From Acidimicrobiia bacterium (GTDB taxonomy: Bacteria; Actinomycetota; Acidimicrobiia; Acidimicrobiales; Poriferisodalaceae), in the NCBI GenBank assembly GCA_026983855.1, contig JALSTE010000006.1, positions 1 to 5,830 of the forward strand: a stretch of 5,830 nt of DNA. Reading direction: 5' to 3'. The position numbers and the translations under genes were made by a program. The notes below the pieces were generated by a model, which ran no database searches, had not been told where the DNA came from, and worked only from the letters and a program-made list of their open reading frames with translations. Of this stretch, positions 1 to 5,690 are shown piece after piece. Numbering within the stretch: position 1 is the stretch's first letter; every line of letters begins with the position of its first letter.

Positions 1-1954
1 GTCGGGGGTCTCGGACCTGACAACCGCCGCCCAGGTGGTGGACGGCAACTGGTCCCTCAGCACCGACGGCCTCGAGGTCCAGAATGTCGACACCGGCTAC
101 GACCGTCTGCTGGCGTTCGGTGAGACCACCTGGACCGATTACGAGGTGTTGGTGCCCATCACGGTCAACGCCATCGGGGCCGGTGCCGACGACTCGCCGT
201 CGAATGGTCCGGGGATAGGAGTGATCCTCCGCTGGAATGGGCACAACGACACCGTGACCCCCGGCAGCCAGCCCCTCCAGGGCTTCCTTCCCGACGGGGT
301 GGACCCCACACCCCTGGGCGCCCTGGCCTGGTGGCGGCGCCCGGTCGGGGGAACCGAGGGACTGCAGATCACCGACCACCGGGCCGCCCTGGTCCAGAAC
401 GTCCCCTCGTTCACCCTGGACGTGGGAACCGAGTACATGCTGCGGGCCCGGGTGGTCACCACGGGGCCGAACTCCGTGTACTCCGTGAAGATGTGGCCGG
501 CATCGGGGAGCGAGCCCTCGGGTTGGATGGCCACCTACACCGCCGGGACCGACGACGACCAGCCCGAATCGGGCTCCCTGGTCCTGGTGTCCCACGAGGT
601 CGACGCCACCTTCGGTGACCTGATCGTCACCCCGGCCGGATCGACGACCGCCGCCGCCCCCCAGGTGAGTCCGTCGGGCCCCTACATCGACTCCGACCAG
701 CAGGTGTCGATGACCGCCGGCTCGGCCGGGGCCGTCATCCACTACACCACCGACGGATCGACCCCGACGCCGCTCAGCCCCACCTATTCGGGGCCCTTCA
801 CCCTGGCCTCGGACTCCACGGTCAGGGCCGTGGCCTACGAGACCGGCAAGGACCCGAGCGCGGTGACGAGTCTGGACCTGTTGGTGAATCAGGCTCCCTC
901 CGTCTCCGCCGGGGCAGGGGTGACCGTGGACCTCGGTCAGGCCGCCGATCTGTCGGGTTCGGCGACCGACGATGGAAGGCCCGGGCCTCTGACCACCACC
1001 TGGTCGGTGGACTCGGGGCCCGGTGAGGTGAGCTTCGCCGACGCCTCGGCCCCGAGCACCACCGCGGTGTTCTCCGAGGCGGGTACCTACGTGCTGGCCC
1101 TGACCGCCGACGACGGCTCGATGACCGACCGGGATCAGGTCACGGTCACCGTCAACGAGTCGGCGATTCCCAGCGGGTACTGGGTGGCCAACTCCAACGG
1201 CGAGGTCTACGCCTTCGGTGACGTCCCGGTCCTGGCCGACATCACCGCCCAGACCGCCACGTCCCCCCTGGCCGCCATCGAGGCCGACCGCACCCGAAAG
1301 GGATACTGGCTGGCTCAGCAGAACGGAGCGGTCACCGCCTTCGGTGACGCCCCCGCGATCGGTGACCTGCCCTCGCTGGGGGTGGTTCCCGCCTTCCCGA
1401 TAGTGGACATGGCGGCCACCGCCTCCGGTGAGGGCTACTTCCTGCTGGGCTCCGACGGGGGCATCTTCACGTTCGGCGACGCCGCGTTCCGGGGGTCCAC
1501 GGGGGACATCGTGCTGGACCAGCCGGTGGTGGCCATGGCCGCCAACCCGGTGGGGGACGGGTACTGGTTCGTGGCCCGCGATGGCGGCATCTTCACCTAC
1601 GGCACCGATACCCGCTTCCAGGGTTCGCTGCCCGCCATCGTCCCCTTCGCCCAACTGGCGGCCCCGGTGGTGGGGATGGCGGCCACGGCGACGGGGGAGG
1701 GTTACTGGCTGGTGGCCTCCGACGGGGGGATCTTCACGTTCGGTGACGCCGCCTTCCACGGTTCGATACCGGGGGTGCTGGCCCCCGGACAGTCCCTGAA
1801 CTCCCCGATAGTCGGCATGGTCGCAACCTCCAGCGGCAACGGCTACTGGCTGGTGGCCGCAGATGGTGGGGTGTTCGGTTTCGGAGACGCCGTCTTCCTG
1901 GGCTCCATCGCCGGACAGGTCTCGGGGGGCGAGATCGTGGATCTCGCCAACTGA
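1..1954 (+). CDS. Modular extracellular-type protein with six GYW repeats, 3' part (5' end outside window)
   Basis: The frame is already open at base 2 and reads S-G-V-S-D-L-T, which aligns without a gap to the inside of the downstream paralogue. The true start therefore lies left of the window, and the ATG-less GTG at 35 is not a start. It ends at TGA 1952-1954. Visible modules in order: a concanavalin/LamG-like domain (about 2-634, with W-N-G-H-N-D-T and Q-G-F-L-P-D-G); a chitobiase/hexosaminidase C-terminal-like domain (653-886, with I-H-Y-T-T-D-G-S-T-P-T-P); a PKD/REJ-like domain (887-1159, with S-G-P-G-x-V-S-F and G-T-Y-V-L-A-L-T-A-D-D-G); and six GYW repeats (1175-1951). The visible part has no cysteine, catalytic motif, LPxTG motif or C-terminal transmembrane segment, which fits a secreted protein. 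Seen: modules and repeats. Family knowledge: these beta-rich modules are usually carbohydrate- or protein-binding. Inferred: an extracellular binding or adhesion role. The CDS is certain; the function is not known. Confidence 0.93.
   Translation, partial: SGVSDLTTAAQVVDGNWSLSTDGLEVQNVDTGYDRLLAFGETTWTDYEVLVPITVNAIGAGADDSPSNGPGIGVILRWNGHNDTVTPGSQPLQGFLPDGVDPTPLGALAWWRRPVGGTEGLQITDHRAALVQNVPSFTLDVGTEYMLRARVVTTGPNSVYSVKMWPASGSEPSGWMATYTAGTDDDQPESGSLVLVSHEVDATFGDLIVTPAGSTTAAAPQVSPSGPYIDSDQQVSMTAGSAGAVIHYTTDGSTPTPLSPTYSGPFTLASDSTVRAVAYETGKDPSAVTSLDLLVNQAPSVSAGAGVTVDLGQAADLSGSATDDGRPGPLTTTWSVDSGPGEVSFADASAPSTTAVFSEAGTYVLALTADDGSMTDRDQVTVTVNESAIPSGYWVANSNGEVYAFGDVPVLADITAQTATSPLAAIEADRTRKGYWLAQQNGAVTAFGDAPAIGDLPSLGVVPAFPIVDMAATASGEGYFLLGSDGGIFTFGDAAFRGSTGDIVLDQPVVAMAANPVGDGYWFVARDGGIFTYGTDTRFQGSLPAIVPFAQLAAPVVGMAATATGEGYWLVASDGGIFTFGDAAFHGSIPGVLAPGQSLNSPIVGMVATSSGNGYWLVAADGGVFGFGDAVFLGSIAGQVSGGEIVDLAN
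1175..1951 (+). repeat. Six-copy GYW protein repeat array, first paralogue
   Basis: Six in-frame repeats begin at the glycine codons 1175, 1301, 1433, 1559, 1700 and 1841, so the start-to-start spacing is 42, 44, 42, 47 and 47 residues. The shared core is G-Y-[WF]-x-[VLA]-x-x-[DN]-G-x-[VI]-x-x-[FY]-G-[DT]. It is usually followed by a short variable stretch and G-S, then a linker rich in V-V-G-M-A-A-T-x-T-G. Copies 1 and 2 are the most degenerate (S-N-G-E-V and Q-N-G-A-V replace D-G-G-I-F). Copies 3 to 6 are close to consensus. Regular aromatic-glycine-aspartate repeats of this size suggest beta-hairpin blades; that is inference. Confidence 0.9.
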
Positions 1955-1968
1955 GGCCCCGCTGGCCT

Positions 1969-2000
1969 GATCGGGCGACTCTGCACTCTGCGGTCCGATC
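1969..2000. repeat. Short dyad enclosing a tandem 7-bp repeat after the first gene
   Basis: GATCGG at 1969-1974 is the reverse complement of CCGATC at 1995-2000. The 20-nt interval contains two head-to-tail copies of ACTCTGC (1978-1984 and 1985-1991). The stem is only 6 bp with a long loop and no following T-run, so as a terminator it is weak. It may be chance. Confidence 0.3.
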
Positions 2001-2094
2001 GCGCAAAGTAGTCGGGGCGCGCTGTCCGCGGTGGTTCACCAGGCGCTAGGGTGGCCCCGCCGGGCGGGCAACATCGGCAAGGTGGTACCCGGCC

Positions 2095-2124
2095 TTGACA
2101 CTTTCAGTGACCAAGACCTAAGTT
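2095..2124 (+). promoter_or_regulatory. Probable sigma-70-type promoter of the second large gene
   Basis: A perfect -35 hexamer TTGACA lies at 2095-2100. After an 18-bp spacer comes TAAGTT at 2119-2124, which fits the relaxed actinobacterial -10 pattern TAnnnT. Transcription would be expected to begin around 2130-2132, giving a leader of about 50 nt to the GTG at 2180. The local A/T richness stands out from the surrounding GC-rich DNA. Seen: hexamers and spacing. Inferred: promoter activity. Confidence 0.65.
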
Positions 2125-2133
2125 TGGTCACTG
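2105..2133. promoter_or_regulatory. Perfect 10-bp inverted repeat over the promoter, candidate operator
   Basis: CAGTGACCAA (2105-2114) is mirrored exactly by TTGGTCACTG (2124-2133) across a 9-bp spacer, GACCTAAGT. Half-site centres are 19 bp apart, close to two helical turns, as expected for a dimeric regulator contacting one face of DNA. The left arm lies between -35 and -10; the right arm covers the end of the -10 and the expected transcription start. A regulator bound here would most likely block polymerase. There is no T-run, and an RNA hairpin is unlikely because the left arm would not be transcribed from this promoter. I cannot assign the site to a regulator family. Confidence 0.6.
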
Positions 2134-2164
2134 TCCGTGGTCATCTCGGATGCCATTCGACCTC

Positions 2165-2169
2165 AGGAG
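2165..2169 (+). promoter_or_regulatory. Ribosome binding site that selects the GTG start at 2180
   Basis: AGGAG at 2165-2169 ends 10 nt before GTG 2180. The alternative in-frame ATG at 2150 has no comparable purine motif upstream, and this AGGAG lies inside its would-be coding sequence. That favours the GTG. Confidence 0.7.
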
Positions 2170-2179
2170 TTTCCCCGCC

Positions 2180-2290
2180 GTGAGCAGATCTCGCCCCCAG
2201 TCCCGGACCTCTCGCCGTCCGCTGTCGATATTCGCGGCCCTGGTGGTCCTGGCCGCCCTGATGGTGCTGCCGGCCTCACCGGCGGGGGCC
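2180..2290 (+). other. Sec-type signal peptide of the second large protein
   Basis: From the GTG start the N-terminus is basic (M-S-R-S-R-P-Q-S-R-T-S-R-R-P), followed by a hydrophobic core (L-S-I-F-A-A-L-V-V-L-A-A-L-M-V-L-P-A) and a small-residue cleavage region S-P-A-G-A before A-T-A-F. The likely signal peptidase I cut is after A37. No lipobox cysteine is present, so it should be released or surface-bound by its modules and not lipid-anchored. Confidence 0.85.
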
Positions 2291-5200
2291 GCCACCGCCT
2301 TCACCGGGGACACGTTCTCCACCACGTCCAACTCGGGGACGTTCACCGAGGTGCCCAGCCCCCTGGGGGGCAGTTCGTTCTCCTACACCGGCACCGCCGC
2401 GGCCCTCAACGCCCCCGGCGGCGGGGGCGAGTACGAGCCGTGGGTCAACGGTAACCACGCCCCCACCCTGTCCCAGTCGGTCACCGACAACGGCGACTTC
2501 GACATAGTGGCCGCCTTCGACACCCGCCCCTCGCAGAGGTTCCAGCTCCAGGGCATCATCGTGGCCGACGCCTCGGCCAACTTCCTGAGGTTCAACGCCT
2601 ACCACGACGGCACCACCATGAGGTGCTTCGGGGCCGAGCCCCTGGCCGCCGACCAGCAGATCTTCAACAACCCCGTCAGCGACGACTCGGCCCTGTTCCT
2701 GAGGGTGGTCCGCACGGGGAACACGTTCGAGCTGTTCACCTCCGAGACCGGCCTCAACGGCACCTACTCCAGTTGCGGTTCCCTGACCAAGGCCATGACC
2801 GTCACCGACATCGGGGTGTTCGGCGGCAACGCCCGTCCCGCCGCCGGTGAGGCCGTACCCGCCTACTCGGCCCTGGTCGACTACTTCGGTCCCTTCGTGG
2901 CCCCCAACTCCCTGCCCTCCCAGACCGAGAGCGACGTCACCGATCCGGTGATCGCCAACGAGACCACCACCGTCTCCAACACCGCCGTGACCTTCAACTT
3001 CGACGTGTCGGAGCCCGCCACCGGAACCGCCCAGGTCCTGTCCCACGGATCGGTCGTCACCTCGACCATTCCCGTCGCCTTCCACAGCGGGATCATCACC
3101 GGGCTCCCCGCCGACACCAATCTCACTCTCAGACTGAGTGTCACCGACACCGCCGGTAGGGTCGACACCAAGGACGTCCCCTTCAAGACCAGCGGCTCGG
3201 CCACCGCCCCGGTGATCGAGGTCTTCTACGGCCCCCAGCAGACCTTCGGCTCCCCGGGAACCACCCAGAGATGGGTCAACATCGTGGGCAACGTGAGCGA
3301 CCCCCAGGACAACCTGCAGACCCTCACCTACACCCTCAACGGGGGGGCCGCCAAGACCCTCAGCGTGGGACCCGACCAGCGCCGTCTGGACACCCCGGGC
3401 GACTTCAACATCGACATCCTGCGCAGTGACCTGCAGGTGGGAACCAACACCGTGGTCATCACCGCCACCGACACCACCTCCGAGGTCACCCAGACCACGG
3501 TCCAGATCCAGTACAGCGACACCGAGACCTGGCCCATCGCCTACGGCATCGACTGGTCCCAGATCAGCGACCTGACCCAGGCCGTGGACGTGATCGACGG
3601 CAAGTGGCAGATATCGGGGGGCACCCTGCTGACCCCGACCGTGGCCGGCTACGACCGCCTGGTGGCGGTGGGCGACACCTCGTGGACCGACTACGAGATC
3701 TCCTTCCCGTTCACCGTGCAGTCCTTCACCGCCGACGCCGACGATCCCCAGTCCCTCGGCCCGGGTGTGGGGGTGTTCCTCCGGTGGAACGGACACAACG
3801 ACACCGTCGACGCCGGCTCCCAGCCCCAGCAGGGCTTCCTGCCCGACGGCACCAACCCCACCCCCCTGGGCGGCATCATGTGGTGGCGGGACCCGGCCGG
3901 GTCTCCCCTCCCGGGGCTGCGTATCCAGGATGAGAACACCACCGAGCAGGGCCTCGACACCGGGTTCAGCCTGACCCTGGGCACCACCTACGAGCTGCGG
4001 GCTCAGGTGATCGGATCGGTGTACCGCTTCAAGGTCTGGGAGCAGGGCACGTCCGAGCCCGGAACCTGGAACCTGACGTTCGACACCGGAACCGGGGGCA
4101 ACAACCCGGCCTCGGGCAGTGCGGTGATCGTGGCCCACGAGGCCACCGTCAACTTCGGTGACGTGATCGTCACCCCCGCCGGCTCCAGCGCCGCCGCCGC
4201 TCCCACCATCACCCCCCCGGGCGGAGCGATCAACTCCGGTGCGACCATCGAGATCAGCTCCAGCGATCCCGACGCCGTGATCCACTACACCACCGACGGC
4301 TCGACCCCGACCCCGCTCTCGCCGGTGTACTCCACCGGGGTCACCCTCAACGGTGACGCCACGGTGAAGGCCATCGCCTACGCCACGGGCAAGAACCCCA
4401 GTGGGGTGACGAGCAAGTCGTTCAACGTGAACTCGGTGCCCACGGTGAGCGCCGGGGCCGATGCCAACGCCGTCCTCGGAGACGTCCTGTCTCTGAGCGG
4501 TTCGGCATCGGACACCGACGGACCCTCGGCGGTGTCCGTGACCTGGACCAAGGTCAGCGGCCCGGGTTCGGTCAGCTTCGGTAGCACGACCTCGGCGGCC
4601 ACCACGGCCACGTTCTCGGCCCTCGGAACCTACGTGCTCAGGTTGAGCGCCACCGACGGTCTGGCCACGGTCACCGATGACGTGACCGTCTCGGTTCAGA
4701 AGAAGAACGGCTACTGGATCGTGGACGCCGCCGGCAAGGTGACCCAGTTCGGTCCGGTGGCCCACCACGGTGACCTCAGTGGTACCGCCCTGTCGTCCCC
4801 GGTGACCGCGATCGGGTCGAATCCCGACAAGGACGGTTACTGGCTGGTCCAGCGGGACGGCGGGGTGGCCAACTTCGGCGCCGCCGGTGACTTCGGGGAC
4901 CTCCCCGGCCTGGGTGTGACCCCGGCGTTCGACATCGTGGGCATGGCCGCCACCCGTACGGGTAACGGCTACTACCTGCTGGGCAAGGACGGGGGGATCT
5001 TCTCCTTCGGCGACGCCAACTTCTACGGATCCACCGGGGCCATCGTCCTGGACCAGCCGGTGGTGGCCATGGCCGCCCATCCCACCGGCGAGGGCTACTG
5101 GTTCGTGGCCAAGGACGGGGGCATATTCACCTACGGTCCCGACGCCAGGTTCAACGGCTCCCTGCCCCAGTTCGTACCCTTCGACCAACTGGCGGCCCCC

Positions 5201-5482
5201 GTCGTGGGCATGGCGGCCACGGCCACGGGCAACGGCTACTGGCTGGTCGCCGCCGACGGTGGCATGTTCGCCTTCGGCGACGCCCAGTTCTACGGCTCCA
5301 TCCCCGGTGTACTGCCCCCGGGTACCAGTCTGAACTCGCCCATCGTGGGCATGGTCGCCACCTCATCGGGGAAGGGCTACTGGCTGGTCGCCGCCGATGG
5401 TGGTGTGTTCGCCTTCGGTGACGCCCCGTTCTTCGGCTCGGGTGCCGGGTCCGGGGGACAGGTCGTCGGCCTCACCGGTTGA
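2180..5482 (+). CDS. Secreted modular concanavalin/Ig-like/PKD protein with six GYW repeats
   Basis: This is a complete gene of 1100 residues from GTG 2180. An in-frame ATG at 2150 would add ten residues, M-P-F-D-L-R-S-F-P-A, but has a poorer ribosome site. Modules by residue from the GTG: signal peptide 1-37; DUF1349/concanavalin-like domain about 40-240 (G-D-F-D-I-V-A-A-F-D, then S-Q-R-F-Q-L-Q-G-I-I-V and F-L-R-F-N-A-Y-H-D-G); FN3/Ig-like domain about 253-337; second Ig-like domain about 344-446; a second concanavalin/LamG-like domain about 450-666; chitobiase C-terminal-like domain about 674-750; PKD/REJ-like domain about 753-840; six GYW repeats 844-1100. Only two cysteines are present (149 and 199), both in the first domain. 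There is no catalytic motif, LPxTG or membrane anchor. The protein is a paralogue of the upstream gene over its last 641 residues. An extracellular binding or adhesion role is inference; the exact function is unknown. Confidence 0.95.
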   Translation: MSRSRPQSRTSRRPLSIFAALVVLAALMVLPASPAGAATAFTGDTFSTTSNSGTFTEVPSPLGGSSFSYTGTAAALNAPGGGGEYEPWVNGNHAPTLSQSVTDNGDFDIVAAFDTRPSQRFQLQGIIVADASANFLRFNAYHDGTTMRCFGAEPLAADQQIFNNPVSDDSALFLRVVRTGNTFELFTSETGLNGTYSSCGSLTKAMTVTDIGVFGGNARPAAGEAVPAYSALVDYFGPFVAPNSLPSQTESDVTDPVIANETTTVSNTAVTFNFDVSEPATGTAQVLSHGSVVTSTIPVAFHSGIITGLPADTNLTLRLSVTDTAGRVDTKDVPFKTSGSATAPVIEVFYGPQQTFGSPGTTQRWVNIVGNVSDPQDNLQTLTYTLNGGAAKTLSVGPDQRRLDTPGDFNIDILRSDLQVGTNTVVITATDTTSEVTQTTVQIQYSDTETWPIAYGIDWSQISDLTQAVDVIDGKWQISGGTLLTPTVAGYDRLVAVGDTSWTDYEISFPFTVQSFTADADDPQSLGPGVGVFLRWNGHNDTVDAGSQPQQGFLPDGTNPTPLGGIMWWRDPAGSPLPGLRIQDENTTEQGLDTGFSLTLGTTYELRAQVIGSVYRFKVWEQGTSEPGTWNLTFDTGTGGNNPASGSAVIVAHEATVNFGDVIVTPAGSSAAAAPTITPPGGAINSGATIEISSSDPDAVIHYTTDGSTPTPLSPVYSTGVTLNGDATVKAIAYATGKNPSGVTSKSFNVNSVPTVSAGADANAVLGDVLSLSGSASDTDGPSAVSVTWTKVSGPGSVSFGSTTSAATTATFSALGTYVLRLSATDGLATVTDDVTVSVQKKNGYWIVDAAGKVTQFGPVAHHGDLSGTALSSPVTAIGSNPDKDGYWLVQRDGGVANFGAAGDFGDLPGLGVTPAFDIVGMAATRTGNGYYLLGKDGGIFSFGDANFYGSTGAIVLDQPVVAMAAHPTGEGYWFVAKDGGIFTYGPDARFNGSLPQFVPFDQLAAPVVGMAATATGNGYWLVAADGGMFAFGDAQFYGSIPGVLPPGTSLNSPIVGMVATSSGKGYWLVAADGGVFAFGDAPFFGSGAGSGGQVVGLTG
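3557..5479 (+). repeat. Segment paralogous to bases 2-1951 (tandem duplication)
   Basis: The translated segment aligns end to end with the first gene's visible part (641 versus 650 residues). By hand count, 57 of 86 residues match in a concanavalin-like stretch starting G-Y-D-R-L, and 58 of 69 match over the last two GYW repeats. An exact 30-bp match joins 1514-1543 and 5048-5077. The intergenic regions after the two genes are unrelated, so the duplication is old or excluded its flanks. Confidence 0.92.
4709..5479 (+). repeat. Six-copy GYW protein repeat array, second paralogue
   Basis: Repeats begin at glycine codons 4709, 4835, 4967, 5093, 5234 and 5375. The spacing is 42, 44, 42, 47 and 47 residues, identical to the upstream gene. 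Copies 3 to 6 are closest to consensus (for example G-Y-W-L-V-A-A-D-G-G-M-F-A-F-G-D-A). Copies 1 and 2 deviate: A-A-G-K-V-T-Q-F-G-P in copy 1 and F-G-A-A in copy 2. The protein stops about 20 residues after the last core, with a short Gly/Ser-rich tail. Confidence 0.9.
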
Positions 5483-5513
5483 CCCGGCCCCGCTCAGGGA
5501 ACGCTCTCGTGAA

Positions 5514-5558
5514 CCGGCCCGGGCCACGACCCAGATCTGATGTCGTGGCCCGGGCCGG
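5514..5558 (+). terminator. Probable transcription terminator of the second large gene
   Basis: A perfect 17-bp stem pairs 5514-5530 (CCGGCCCGGGCCACGAC) with 5542-5558, closing an 11-nt loop that contains the palindrome CAGATCTG. It lies 31 bp after the stop codon. No T-run follows. GC-rich hairpins lacking a U-tract are common 3' elements in actinobacteria, though their efficiency varies. The stem is symmetric and could work on either strand. Confidence 0.75.
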
Positions 5559-5577
5559 GTCCGACGAGTGATGAACC

Positions 5578-5606
5578 CCCCGGGTGGTGGTGAACCGCAC
5601 CCGGGG
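5578..5606 (+). repeat. Second hairpin, possible auxiliary terminator
   Basis: CCCCGGGTG (5578-5586) pairs perfectly with CACCCGGGG (5598-5606) over an 11-nt loop, about 20 bp after the main hairpin. It overlaps two direct copies of GGGTGGTGGT (5582-5591 and 5604-5613). No T-run follows. It may back up the first hairpin or structure the leader of the next gene. Confidence 0.45.
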
Positions 5607-5682
5607 TGGTGGTTCGGCTCGGGGAGGGATGAACTCATCCGGGTCGCAGTCGACTTCCATGGATGTGACCGGTGACCGGAAC

Positions 5683-5686
5683 GGAG
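5683..5686 (+). promoter_or_regulatory. Ribosome binding site of the methyltransferase-like gene
   Basis: GGAG at 5683-5686 lies 4 nt before ATG 5691, a short but usable spacing. An in-frame TGA at 5673-5675 leaves no other start upstream, so this ATG is the earliest possible one. Confidence 0.55.
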
Positions 5687-5690
5687 AGCC

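Larger units (their letters stand above)
1955..2179. other. Intergenic region between the two paralogues
   Basis: This 225-bp gap has no credible reading frame. It holds a weak 6-bp dyad after the first stop, a 13-bp GC palindrome at 2056-2068 (C-C-C-G-C-C-G-G-G-C-G-G-G), a promoter at 2095-2124, an inverted repeat at 2105-2133 and a ribosome binding site at 2165-2169. I see no convincing intrinsic terminator with a T-run for the upstream gene. The presence of its own promoter suggests the second gene is transcribed at least partly independently. Confidence 0.7.
5483..5690. other. Intergenic region with two hairpins before the methyltransferase-like gene
   Basis: This 208-bp gap contains a strong terminator-like hairpin (5514-5558), a second hairpin (5578-5606), a 14-bp dyad GGATGA-AC-TCATCC (5627-5640) and a tandem TGACCGG pair (5666-5679). 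I could not identify a convincing -35/-10 pair for the downstream gene. Open frames on the reverse strand here look like GC-driven shadows. Confidence 0.6.

Noticed and set aside
35..37. GTG at 35 as the start of the first gene
   Set aside because: The frame is open to base 2, and the residues before it align without a gap to the interior of the paralogue, so the gene is cut by the window edge.
1175..1951. GYW repeats as a CRISPR or DNA-level tandem repeat
   Set aside because: The repetition is at protein level with divergent codons and variable spacing, and lies within an open reading frame.
1734..2039. Reverse-strand frame running from the repeat array into the intergenic gap
   Set aside because: Its Arg/Pro-rich composition is typical of out-of-frame reading of GC-rich DNA, and most of it lies antisense to the conserved GYW repeats.
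2105..2133. The inverted repeat as a terminator or riboswitch stem for the upstream gene
   Set aside because: It has no T-run, sits 150 bp after the stop, and coincides with a promoter; a DNA operator explains it better.
2276..5188. A 970-residue open frame on the reverse strand opposite the second large gene
   Set aside because: It is the complement of a strongly supported gene. Its translation is monotonous Gly/Val/His/Arg with no domain, signal or repeat logic, as expected when GC-rich third positions remove stops from the antisense frame.
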